This document shows positions 15,300 through 22,963 of a stretch of 25,011 nt of DNA, piece by piece (the first letter of the stretch is position 1; every line of letters begins with the position of its first letter). The notes beneath the pieces were generated by a model, which did no database searches, was not told the DNA's origin, and saw nothing but the letters and a program-made list of their open reading frames with translations. Both the position numbers and the translations under genes were made by a program. This stretch comes from DATLXU01 sp035575515 (GTDB lineage: Bacteria; Acidobacteriota; Blastocatellia; UBA7656). The stretch is taken from assembly GCA_035575515.1 (NCBI GenBank), contig DATLXU010000011.1:1-25011 (forward strand), given 5' to 3'.

Positions 15300-16040
15300 T
15301 CAATTTACTTTTTGAGCGAGCGCGACAACAGATAAACCAAAAGGAAAGTTGAACGAGCGAATAAATCCAGCTTCTATCTTTAGGATTGCAGCAAGCGCTC
15401 TATTAATCAATCGCGGCACGGGACGCACGTCCGATGACTGGCCGCCCCTGATTCTCGACAACAACCTGTGAGAGGCAGCCAGCGGAAACAACAGCGTGTT
15501 GGCGTAGGTTGCGCGCTCAATGCGAAAGCCTTCCGCTTCGAGCAGCTCAACTATCTCTTTTCGAGTGAAGCGGTGGCGAGTCCCAACCGCCACGTCGTGC
15601 GCACTGCGCATCCAATCGTAAGCTGGCTCGCGGATGAAGAGACAACCGTCGGGCCTCAAAACTCGATTCATCTCTGCAATGGCTTCGCGCGATTCTTCGC
15701 GCTCGAACTGATAAATCACATCGAAGCAGGTGACAAGATCGAATTCCTTTGATGCGAATGGCAGACGGCTCGCGCGCGCGCGCGCGACAGTATCGAGACC
15801 ACGCTCGCTCCACAGCGCCGCTGCGTGCTCCGATAGATCAACGCCGAAAGCGTGAGTAGAACCGAGCAATTCTTTCAACCAGAGGAGCGAAAAGCCTGTC
15901 CCGCACCCGATGTCAAGCAGACACGGATTATTCAATTCAACAACTCGCTCAAGAATCGAAGCCGTGATGGCGCGCATCCCCGCGTACCACCACAGTCGCT
16001 CTTCCAGATCGAACATTGCGCGATATTCGTCAGCACGCAT
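15300..16040 (-). CDS. class I SAM-dependent methyltransferase
   Basis: The 246-residue product has a Rossmann methyltransferase domain. The SAM-binding motif I is LLDIGCGTGFSL (about 41-52), the acidic end of strand 2 is AFGVDLSEHA (about 64-73), and motifs II and III are LPFASKEFDLVTCFDVIYQF and MNRVLRPDGCLFIREP. This is the Methyltransf_11 pattern. An N-terminal EERLWWYAGMRAI segment is common in such enzymes from polysaccharide loci. The substrate may be a sugar or polyprenyl intermediate, by context only. The codons for ARARAS fall in a (CG)8 tract at 15771-15786. There is no Shine-Dalgarno sequence: the bases before the ATG (16040) belong to heptad element 3. A gap of 95 bases separates it from the GT2 gene upstream. 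Confidence 0.88.
   Translation of the reverse strand: MRADEYRAMFDLEERLWWYAGMRAITASILERVVELNNPCLLDIGCGTGFSLLWLKELLGSTHAFGVDLSEHAAALWSERGLDTVARARASRLPFASKEFDLVTCFDVIYQFEREESREAIAEMNRVLRPDGCLFIREPAYDWMRSAHDVAVGTRHRFTRKEIVELLEAEGFRIERATYANTLLFPLAASHRLLSRIRGGQSSDVRPVPRLINRALAAILKIEAGFIRSFNFPFGLSVVALAQKVN
15771..15786. repeat. (CG)8 dinucleotide tract inside the methyltransferase gene
   Basis: Sixteen bases of uninterrupted CG encode part of ARARAS at about residues 86-91 of the methyltransferase. A change of one repeat unit would shift the frame, so the tract could vary in number among cells. Only the tract itself is seen. Confidence 0.8.
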
Positions 16041-16043
16041 AGC

Positions 16044-16135
16044 AGTTTTTAGTTTTCAGTCTCCAGTTTTCAGTCTCAAGAAGCTCGCCGTCCGTGGTAA
16101 AGAGCAATACTGTCTGAAAACTAAAAACTTAAAAC
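16044..16135. repeat. heptad-periodic inverted-repeat element, copy 3
   Basis: The left arm is AGTTTTT, AGTTTTC, AGTCTCC, AGTTTTC, AGTCTCA in strict 7-base register (16044-16078). The right arm is TGAAAAC, TAAAAAC, TTAAAAC (16115-16135). A perfect 16-base inverted repeat joins 16044-16059 and 16114-16129. The element occupies nearly the whole gap between the methyltransferase start and the GT2 stop. Confidence 0.8.
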
Positions 16136-16912
16136 TCATCTATCTCTGTTTTCTGGAGCGCGCGCAGTGTCGCTGGCCTCTTCGCTGGCGGGAGCTAGCT
16201 GAGCCTCTCGCTTCACGACCAGCCGCCACCACAGACGGCTCAGGTCGCGAAAGGTTTTGAAGAGCCGCTTGAAATTGAAGAACTGCGATTTGCCATAAGC
16301 GCGATGATAATGATGCACGGGGCGTTCGGCGAAGCGCAGGCCCGCGTCCTGAAAGCTCTTTATCATCTCGACGCAAATCGTTCCGCTCGTTGAATAAAGC
16401 CGCACGCGGTTGTAGCTCGACCTGCGTATGATGCGGAAATCGCAATCAACGTCTTTGATCTTTATGTTGAAAGCAGCCTTGACGATCCAGCAATAAATCT
16501 TCCCGATGATGACTCTGTGCAACGGGTCGGAGCGGGTTATCTTGTAGCCGTTGACGATGTCAACGTCGTCTCTCATCTCGGCGAGCAGCACTTCAAGCTC
16601 GCGCACGTCGTACTGCGCGTCGCCGTCCGTGTAAAAGATCAGGTCCTTTGTCGCGGTGGCAAAGCCCGTGCGCAAGGCGCTCCCGTATCCCAGATTCGTA
16701 GGATGATGCACAACGCGCAATCCGGGATAAACGACCTCAAGCTCAGACAACACCTGCGCCGTGTGGTCGGCGCTGCCGTCGTTGACGACGATAATTTCGT
16801 AATCGTCCGCGAGCTTTCTGAGAGTTCTGTCGGCAAGCACGACGAGGCTGGCTATCGTCCCTGCGTCGTTGTAGGCGGGAAAGAATACGCTGATGCTCGG
16901 CTTGTTGCTCAT
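16136..16912 (-). CDS. family 2 glycosyltransferase, polyprenyl-phosphate sugar synthase type
   Basis: The 258-residue product has a GT-A fold. VFFPAYNDAGTI (9-20) and IIVVNDGSADHT (40-51) bind the nucleotide sugar, and FYTDGDAQYD (93-102) carries the metal-binding DxD-type motif. RSDPLHRVIIGKIYCWIVKA and IKDVDCDFRIIRRS match the dolichol/undecaprenyl-phosphate mannose or glucose synthase branch of GT2. It has no C-terminal membrane helices, unlike GtrB-type enzymes, but an amphipathic RLFKTFRDLSRLWWRLVVKR segment could touch the membrane. It likely makes the polyprenyl-phosphate sugar donor used by the GT87 and GT39-like proteins; this is inferred from context. Heptad elements lie on both sides of the gene. 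Confidence 0.9.
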   Translation of the reverse strand: MSNKPSISVFFPAYNDAGTIASLVVLADRTLRKLADDYEIIVVNDGSADHTAQVLSELEVVYPGLRVVHHPTNLGYGSALRTGFATATKDLIFYTDGDAQYDVRELEVLLAEMRDDVDIVNGYKITRSDPLHRVIIGKIYCWIVKAAFNIKIKDVDCDFRIIRRSSYNRVRLYSTSGTICVEMIKSFQDAGLRFAERPVHHYHRAYGKSQFFNFKRLFKTFRDLSRLWWRLVVKREAQLAPASEEASDTARAPENRDR

Positions 16913-16923
16913 CTCAGCAATAA

Positions 16924-17010
16924 GTGAATAGCGAACGGCGAGAAGTTAGAGCCAACGGACAAACGCCTTATTTATTCTCCATTTTTCACTTCTGACTCTT
17001 CACTATTCAC
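16924..17010. repeat. heptad-periodic inverted-repeat element, copy 4
   Basis: The left arm is GTGAATA, GCGAACG, GCGAGAA, GTTAGAG (16924-16951). The right arm is TTTTCAC, TTCTGAC, TCTTCAC, TATTCAC (16983-17010). A perfect 10-base inverted repeat joins 16922-16931 and 17003-17012. The right arm contains the stop codon (17003-17005) and last codons of the lipoprotein gene, so it now supplies that protein's end. Confidence 0.7.
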
Positions 17011-18013
17011 TTTTTTCGTTTTCCTCTGCGCGAACTGTTTCTTCTATTATCTCGTTTCCGAGCGCGGTGACATCGCCGCCCGCATAGAACTGATCGCTCA
17101 ACGCTTCGTCGAGCGAAATGAATCGCGCGCCCATAGCTTTGAAAGAAGACAGCAAATCGGCCAGCGTGTCGCACGTCAACTGGTTCGCTTTGATCATCAA
17201 TATCTGTTTGACGTCGCGCCCCGCGCGGTCGCGAGTCAACGTGCGCGCTTTCAAAATCTTGTCGAGCAGCATGGACTTGAAAGTCGCCTTGATGAAATTG
17301 GCGCATGCCTGATCGTTGCGCGAAAGCGCAGCGCAATAACTTTGACTGAATGCTTCATCCTGCGCGTCAACGGTCGCGGGCACTTCGAGATAATTCTTCT
17401 GCTTCAGGTACGCCCTTATCTGCGTAAGCTTCTGTTCATCTGTGCTCAAGGTCAGGCCCGGAAAGCGAAAGTACTTTTGCTTCGGCGGATATTTTGCCCA
17501 GAGCGCGGACAGGGTCTGGTCATTTCGCTCGATGTCCTGAATGAAATCTTGCGTGTCAGATTTTTTCGGTTTCTTGCGCGAATAGGTCATGTTGCCGAGC
17601 TGGTTGCCGCTTTCGAGCCATGCCCGCTGCATGTCAGGCTCGATAGTTTCTCCCACCATGAAATCAACCGTCGGCGGCATATCGTTTTGCTTCAAAGCAG
17701 CGATTATCTTCCTGAAGTTTTCAACGGTGTGTTCCGTGTAGCACCAGTCATCAGGATTGGCCTGCGGATCAATCTTGCTCAGCACCATGTGATTGATAGT
17801 CAGGACAATCTCTAACCCTTCGAGCGGTCGGCCATCATTCTCTGCCGTTTGCTGGTCATGAGAGCGAAGCCAGGCAGCAACTCCAGGTATCAGTTCGAGT
17901 TGTTCCTGGCACTTCGACATTGCAGGCTTAGATGCCTTCACACCTTTGGACGGCGAACAGGCGACGGGCAAAAATAGCAACGCCGCAATCAATGATAATG
18001 ATACGTATCTCAT
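17003..18013 (-). CDS. lipoprotein with a degenerate polysaccharide-deacetylase (NodB-like) domain
   Basis: The 336-residue product starts with a lipoprotein-type signal, MRYVSLSLIAALLFLPVAC, with Cys19 as the likely lipidated residue. The rest aligns by eye with secreted polysaccharide deacetylases: PTVDFMVGETIE, WLESGNQLGNMTY, KYFRFPGLTL, and near the end KQILMIKANQLTCDTLADLL and GARFISLDEALSDQFYAG. Every catalytic motif is altered. TFDD is TINH (72-75), NHTxSHP is NMTYSRK (141-147), RHPxLH is RFPGLT (183-188) and LLHANAL is LMIKANQL (272-279). Metal-binding Asp and both His are missing, so deacetylase activity is unlikely, while the frame is intact. A glycan-binding or scaffolding role is possible. 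The 189 bases upstream (18014-18202) hold no gene that I can see. The last codons come from heptad element 4. Confidence 0.82.
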   Translation of the reverse strand: MRYVSLSLIAALLFLPVACSPSKGVKASKPAMSKCQEQLELIPGVAAWLRSHDQQTAENDGRPLEGLEIVLTINHMVLSKIDPQANPDDWCYTEHTVENFRKIIAALKQNDMPPTVDFMVGETIEPDMQRAWLESGNQLGNMTYSRKKPKKSDTQDFIQDIERNDQTLSALWAKYPPKQKYFRFPGLTLSTDEQKLTQIRAYLKQKNYLEVPATVDAQDEAFSQSYCAALSRNDQACANFIKATFKSMLLDKILKARTLTRDRAGRDVKQILMIKANQLTCDTLADLLSSFKAMGARFISLDEALSDQFYAGGDVTALGNEIIEETVRAEENEKSE

Positions 18014-18202
18014 GCTAGGTTAAAATCCGTGTGGTTCATTAATCGTTTCGTCAGCCACAAGAAGATTCATCGTCCACTTCGAGCATCCTTCGCCGAGTTG
18101 CTGCGAGGCGCGCTCGCAAAAGCGTGCCATTTTACAGGCCGCTGAGCCGCACGAGCAAGACGATCTATCTGGCCGCCTTTTTTGCGCGCTCACATTGCGA
18201 TT

Positions 18203-19444
18203 TCAACCCGGCTGCGCCAGTCCCTGCGCTTCGCAGGCTTCATTGCTTCGGTCGTGACCTGCTGACCTTAGGCGCGAAACCTGCTTTACGATTTGATAAA
18301 CTTCGCCGGGCGTTATCGTCATAAGGCAATCGTGGTGCGGGCACTTATGGACCTGGTCATCGCCTTCGAGCTTGAAACAAGGGCTGCATTCGATCTCGTG
18401 TCGAATGACTGTGTGGCGAGGTCCGAGCGGCGCTGTTCGCCTAATATCAGTCGGTCCATAAATCGCAACGACAGGCGTACCCACCGCAACCGCCGCGTGC
18501 ATCAACCCGCTGTCATTGCACACAAGCATATCGCATTGCTCGATCAGGGCTGCTGCCTGCTTCACAGTTGTTTTGCCCGCCGCGATTGCAACTCTCGACC
18601 CAAGCCCGCGCGCCATCTCCTGAATCATCTCAGTTTCCGAAGGCGAGCCGAAAAGGATTATCCGCGACTGAGGCCAATCATTCATCAACCGCTCTATCAC
18701 TTCGCGATACCGCTCGATGGGCCATTGCTTCCATCGCATTGCGGGCGACGTGCCCGGCTGAAATCCGATGACAATGCTCGATGCTTGCTGCGCTCCATCT
18801 TCAAGAAACTTTCGAGCAAATCTTCGATCTTCGCCCGTCAGGTGAATGAACGTGTGTGCTTCGGCAAGCTCAGGCTTGCGCCCGCCGACTGCGGCAACAA
18901 GATCGAGGTAACGCTCAATCTCGTGCTCGTCTTCGCGCATCGCGACGGGAAGGTTGAAGACGAAGCTGTAGCGGCTGAAGCGGTGCGACCAACCGGGACT
19001 CGTAATGTGGCCCAATCGGAATGGAGCGCCGCTTGCCACAACCAGCAGCGCGAGCGGCCATGAATGACTATGAAACTCGTTGATAGTCAGATCGTAACGC
19101 GCAGCGCGCACTTCCCTTGCCCGCTTGATCCACGCGCGCAACCCGGCCCGGTAAGGCAGATTGTAAATGTTATCGAAAAGGCCCGCGCCCGCCAACACCT
19201 CTTCGCAGCCGGTGTTGTTTCCGACCTGCAAATCAATCCTCGCGTTTGGGTATCGCTCGCGCAAGGCGCGCAGCGCGGGCGTGTACATAATAAAATTGCC
19301 AAGTCCGTGATAGGCGAAAACAAGAATGCGATTTATCTTTTCACGCTCGAACTGCTCGGCGGGCAGCGCCGCAAGATAGACCTTCAGCAGGTTTTCGGCT
19401 GGCGCTCTTACGATTTTTTTGACAATTTCCTTTGCGCTTTTCAT
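18203..19444 (-). CDS. family 9 glycosyltransferase (ADP-heptose:LPS heptosyltransferase-like)
   Basis: The 413-residue GT-B protein has an N-terminal domain with ILVFAYHGLGNFIMYTPALR (about 40-59), the family's D/G-x-x-G-N acceptor region. Its C-terminal domain has IGFQPGTSPAMRWKQWP, RIILFGSP and the donor-site motif CNDSGLMHAAVAVGTPVVAI with YGPTD. A Cys-rich segment follows (CSPCFKLEGDDQVHKCPHHD), also seen in other GT9 enzymes, here with four Cys and neighbouring His that could bind metal. GT9 enzymes transfer heptose or similar sugars to lipid A core or related acceptors on the cytoplasmic side. The acceptor here is unknown. The gene is 48 bases downstream of the GT39-like gene on the same strand. 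Confidence 0.92.
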   Translation of the reverse strand: MKSAKEIVKKIVRAPAENLLKVYLAALPAEQFEREKINRILVFAYHGLGNFIMYTPALRALRERYPNARIDLQVGNNTGCEEVLAGAGLFDNIYNLPYRAGLRAWIKRAREVRAARYDLTINEFHSHSWPLALLVVASGAPFRLGHITSPGWSHRFSRYSFVFNLPVAMREDEHEIERYLDLVAAVGGRKPELAEAHTFIHLTGEDRRFARKFLEDGAQQASSIVIGFQPGTSPAMRWKQWPIERYREVIERLMNDWPQSRIILFGSPSETEMIQEMARGLGSRVAIAAGKTTVKQAAALIEQCDMLVCNDSGLMHAAVAVGTPVVAIYGPTDIRRTAPLGPRHTVIRHEIECSPCFKLEGDDQVHKCPHHDCLMTITPGEVYQIVKQVSRLRSAGHDRSNEACEAQGLAQPG

Positions 19445-19492
19445 CTGCCTGTTGATTCTATCGCTCGCACGGGAACGGCGCTAGTAAGCGTC

Positions 19493-21292
19493 TCACTCGT
19501 TCCTGTCATAAATCGCAATGTCGCCAACTTCGGCGATTCGATGATAGCCGTCGTTTATGCGCTCAAGAACGCGGTCGTTCGCGAAGCCTTCAGGGATCAG
19601 TATGAGCTTCGAAACGCGATTTTCAATCTGTTCGAGAAAGGCGTCACGCTCAGATTTTTTGATGCCGACCGAGCGCCACCAGACGAAGCGCGTGGGATTG
19701 CGCCGCGCGCTCAGAAAATAGAACGCCGTGCCGCGCGGCGCGAATGAGAATATGTAATCGCCGGGCGCGCTGCTGGTCTCTATTGCCGCATCAAGCCCCT
19801 GTATGAAATTGGCCTGCTTTCGGCTGACGAGTATTCCGCGCGCTCGCTCAATAGTTAATGGCGTTTGTTCAACAAAGCGAAAGTGCGAATCAAAGCGCGG
19901 CTGCCACGCGTCTTTTATTCCGATGACAAACAGCAACACTACAGGCGCGGCTGCGCACAAGACGGCGGCGCGGCGCGGGCGCGTCATCCGGCCTTGAAAA
20001 TAATCCGTGAGCATCGGAACGCTGCGAGCGGTTAGCAAAAGCAGCAATAAAAAAACTGGCGGCAGGACTCGAACCAGGTGAGCGTAATCGGCTCGCGGGT
20101 ACATCTCAAGGTACGCGCCGAGCGCGAAGAGTCCCGTCATCACAATCGGCCCTGAGCTTCGCCACCACGCGGCTCGCTGCTCCTGCACTCGATGATTTGT
20201 TTTGTATTGCCACGCGACGAACGCGAATGTGATGATGAATAGCGCAATCGGCAGATAAGAAATGACGGCTGTGGCTGAACTCTTTATCACGTATGCCCTG
20301 CCCGGAATCAGCAGAGTTATTGCACAGAGCGCGAGCATTAATAGAATAAATGGCTCAAACAGCTTGGGCGCTTTACGAACCGCAATAAAGCTGCCCGCGC
20401 CTATGGTTATCAACGCGAGAGCGGCAGGCGCGAGGAGCTTCACGTGTGGAAGCGTTATCGCGCGTTTTTCGCCGTACTCGCCCGCGAGCGAAAAGAAATG
20501 ATTCATCATCGCGCCGAGCGTTCCGGTATAAGCGATGTAGCCGAACATCGCCGCCGTAACAATCGCGAATCCCGCCCAGCAGAACGCGGCTCTCTTTATT
20601 GCGCCAAGAATTCTACTCGTCCAACGAGTCGAGTGGATTGCAGTTGATAGCCCTCTTATGAAAATCGCAGCCGTCGCTGAGGCGAGTAGAAACACCCCGA
20701 CATTTTGCTTAAAGAGAAAGACAAGGCCAATCATCGCGCCCGACAGCGCGAGCCAGCGCGCTCGCTCGGTCTCGTCGTAACTCAGCATGAAAGCCAATCC
20801 GAGCAGAACGAACAGCATCGAGTACTGAGTCGGATAGACGCGAAAGACCACTCTGTAGCCGACCCAAGCAAGGGTCAAAGCAACGGGAATGAGCGCGGCT
20901 TTAGAGCAGGTCAATCGCCGCGCAACGTAAAAGAGCGCAATCAATGCGGCCAGCTTGAAGACAAACAGTCCGGCATTCACCGTCATCAACGTTGCGCCGA
21001 AGATTTTCATCAATGCTGCGTTGAGCCATAGCACTCCCGGTGTGTAGTTGTACAAGAAATCCCGGTAAGGGAGTTCGCCCTGCATGACCCGCTCAGCAGG
21101 CGCGACGTTGTAGCCGAGTATCGGAAGCCCAAGCCCGCGATTGATTAGCAGCCCGTAGCACAGCGTGGCCGCAGCGATGGCAAGCAGCAGCGGCAAAGCC
21201 TCGCTTAACCCAAAGAGTTTCTTTCGTGCAGGGAGAGACGGCGCGCTTGAGCTTACCGAAACATTCGATGTGCCCGGTTTGAGCTTGCTCAT
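19493..21292 (-). CDS. GT39-like polytopic membrane glycosyltransferase
   Basis: The 599-residue product has a 30-residue cytoplasmic Ser/Pro-rich start, then about eleven to thirteen membrane helices. The first periplasmic loop contains YNVAPAERVMQGELPYRDFL and NYTPGVLWLN. The GxxPYRD block is typical of PMT/ArnT-like GT-C enzymes, which take sugars from polyprenyl phosphate. Later come VGYRVVFRVYPTQYSMLFVL, FLFKQNVGVFL and a periplasmic C-terminal region of about 130 residues (SAPGDYIFSFAPRGTAFYFL). The ATG overlaps the TGA of the upstream paralogue (ATGA, 21289-21292), indicating translational coupling. The acceptor (glycan, lipid or protein) cannot be told from the sequence. Confidence 0.85.
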   Translation of the reverse strand: MSKLKPGTSNVSVSSSAPSLPARKKLFGLSEALPLLLAIAAATLCYGLLINRGLGLPILGYNVAPAERVMQGELPYRDFLYNYTPGVLWLNAALMKIFGATLMTVNAGLFVFKLAALIALFYVARRLTCSKAALIPVALTLAWVGYRVVFRVYPTQYSMLFVLLGLAFMLSYDETERARWLALSGAMIGLVFLFKQNVGVFLLASATAAIFIRGLSTAIHSTRWTSRILGAIKRAAFCWAGFAIVTAAMFGYIAYTGTLGAMMNHFFSLAGEYGEKRAITLPHVKLLAPAALALITIGAGSFIAVRKAPKLFEPFILLMLALCAITLLIPGRAYVIKSSATAVISYLPIALFIITFAFVAWQYKTNHRVQEQRAAWWRSSGPIVMTGLFALGAYLEMYPRADYAHLVRVLPPVFLLLLLLTARSVPMLTDYFQGRMTRPRRAAVLCAAAPVVLLFVIGIKDAWQPRFDSHFRFVEQTPLTIERARGILVSRKQANFIQGLDAAIETSSAPGDYIFSFAPRGTAFYFLSARRNPTRFVWWRSVGIKKSERDAFLEQIENRVSKLILIPEGFANDRVLERINDGYHRIAEVGDIAIYDRNE

Positions 21293-22887
21293 TGATGAAC
21301 ATCACCCGCCGAAGGCTGGCCTTCGTCTTTTCTCACGTAGTAGGTGAACACTGGCGTTTCCCGCTGCTCATAATCCCGGCTTAACCATTCTTCAAATAAA
21401 TCTTTGTACCAGACTCTTTTCAATCGCTCAATCGCGACAACCTTCGGGCGTTCCGCCTTCAATCGCTCAAGCCATCCTGAAAATCCGCCCGGCTCTATGC
21501 GGTCGAGATAAATATCCTTTCCCCTATCGAGGAAGAAATACTTGCTGGCGTTCGGCAATCCCGACAGCACAAGTATCTGGCTGAGTCCGTGCGCGAATAT
21601 CTTGTCGCCGGGTCGCAGGTTGGAAACAATCTCAGCGACTTCCGCGTCCTGTTGCTGAAGCGTTTCACCGTCGTCGCGATAGATGAATACATCAGCCACT
21701 TTGAAGAAGAATATCCATGCGAAAAGAACAGCAAAACCCGCTTTGTTCATCAGGCTCCAATTCAGGCGAGATGATTTGCGCTGAAGCTGGCTGGTTGCAA
21801 AATCAAGTAACCATACGAAAGCGACTGCGGAAAAGATTGCGATGAACGGCAGAAGCGGGATGAGGTCACCGCTGCCTTGAATGTTGACCGCGCAGAAAGC
21901 GAAATAGACGAGAGGCGCGATAACTATCGCATGGCGCGGAGCGTTTTCGAGAATCTTTTTTGCTCCATCCTTCACTGCCAGCCTCATCTCTTTCACGCAC
22001 ACGAACAGCAGGCCAATTACGCCGAAGAAGAAAAAGACAATCTCTTCACTGAAGGTTCCTTTTAGCATTCTGAAGAGGCGGCCAAAGAAGCTGTCCAGGG
22101 TGCGCATCCCTTCCGGCGCATAGACGCTGTAGTTGAACTCAATGTTCCAGATATAAAAATCTTTGAGCGCGCCCGCCGCCCAGAAATAGATCAGCATCGC
22201 AGCAAGCGGCAGCGCCGCGCCAGCCGTTACTTTTGCCCACTTCAAGTCACGCCAGCGCGTGAGGTATCCGGACATCGTAAGCCCTGCGGCTCCGACGAAC
22301 AACAATCCCGGCTGCCAACATAGCGCAGACAACATTCCGAAAAACCCTGCCCGGAAGGGGCGGTCTTTTATCACGAGCCACAGCGACACCAGTCCGAATA
22401 AAACGACTGGTATCTTCGGCTGCATGCCGCCGCTGTTTGCGCGGCCAAGCACGTTGATCGAAAGTATAATCATCGCGGCGAGCACACCGATGCGACGGCT
22501 CTTGAAATAATCGTTCGCCACAAGAAAGGTGAATCCCACGATGAGGATTGACATCAGCAGGCAAGCGATGCGAATCGCGATAAGGTCTCTAAGCCCGAAA
22601 GGCTTGCCCGCAAGGATGGCAGCCGCGCCAATATAACCTGAAAGCGGGGTTTTTATGTTGACCGCGTCGCGATAGGGTATGCCGCCGCGCACGATCACCT
22701 GAGCCATGTAATCCCAGTTCGCGCGGTCGCCTATGCTCGGTTGCTTCCAGAACTCGAATTGAAGATAGACGACAGCCGCGCACACCATGACCAGCAGAAA
22801 TAGCGCTCGACGGTCAAGCAACTGCAAACGCTCGATGACAACGTCATGCCAGGCGCGCGATTTAACTGCCGTCATTGTGTCAGCCAA
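21289..22887 (-). CDS. second GT39-like polytopic membrane glycosyltransferase
   Basis: The 532-residue product is a likely paralogue of the following gene. The first loop reads DRANWDYMAQVIVRGGIPYR then DAVNIKTPLSGYIGA, with the shared G-x-PYRD block at about 69-74 and acidic residues (Asp54, Asp59) in the position of the GT-C catalytic loop. About eleven helices follow, including LGRANSGGMQPKIPVVLFGL. A periplasmic tail of about 130 residues closes the protein (DAEVAEIVSNLRPGDKIFAH, KVVAIERLKRVWYKDLFEEW). The start is TTG at 22887 because AGGAG stands six bases before it. The ATG twelve bases later is too far from that site. It overlaps the next gene by four bases and follows the phosphodiesterase gene by 76 bases. 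Confidence 0.85.
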   Translation of the reverse strand: MADTMTAVKSRAWHDVVIERLQLLDRRALFLLVMVCAAVVYLQFEFWKQPSIGDRANWDYMAQVIVRGGIPYRDAVNIKTPLSGYIGAAAILAGKPFGLRDLIAIRIACLLMSILIVGFTFLVANDYFKSRRIGVLAAMIILSINVLGRANSGGMQPKIPVVLFGLVSLWLVIKDRPFRAGFFGMLSALCWQPGLLFVGAAGLTMSGYLTRWRDLKWAKVTAGAALPLAAMLIYFWAAGALKDFYIWNIEFNYSVYAPEGMRTLDSFFGRLFRMLKGTFSEEIVFFFFGVIGLLFVCVKEMRLAVKDGAKKILENAPRHAIVIAPLVYFAFCAVNIQGSGDLIPLLPFIAIFSAVAFVWLLDFATSQLQRKSSRLNWSLMNKAGFAVLFAWIFFFKVADVFIYRDDGETLQQQDAEVAEIVSNLRPGDKIFAHGLSQILVLSGLPNASKYFFLDRGKDIYLDRIEPGGFSGWLERLKAERPKVVAIERLKRVWYKDLFEEWLSRDYEQRETPVFTYYVRKDEGQPSAGDVHQ

Positions 22888-22963
22888 TGAGTCTCCTTCG
22901 ATGGGACGCGAATGATCCTGTTTTAATCAGACTTCCGTTCTAGTAATGAAATCCTTGCGGCTG

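Noticed and set aside
18124..18202. A terminator before the lipoprotein gene (GGCCGC ... GGCCGCC followed by six T on the plus strand)
   Set aside because: The T run follows on the plus strand, while the flanking genes are transcribed on the minus strand. The GC-rich parts are not inverted copies.
18293..19747. Two abutting plus-strand frames of 256 and 227 codons
   Set aside because: Both are antisense to the GT9 and GT39-like genes, whose motifs are unmistakable. Their own translations have no recognisable domains and fit shadow frames of GC-rich codons.
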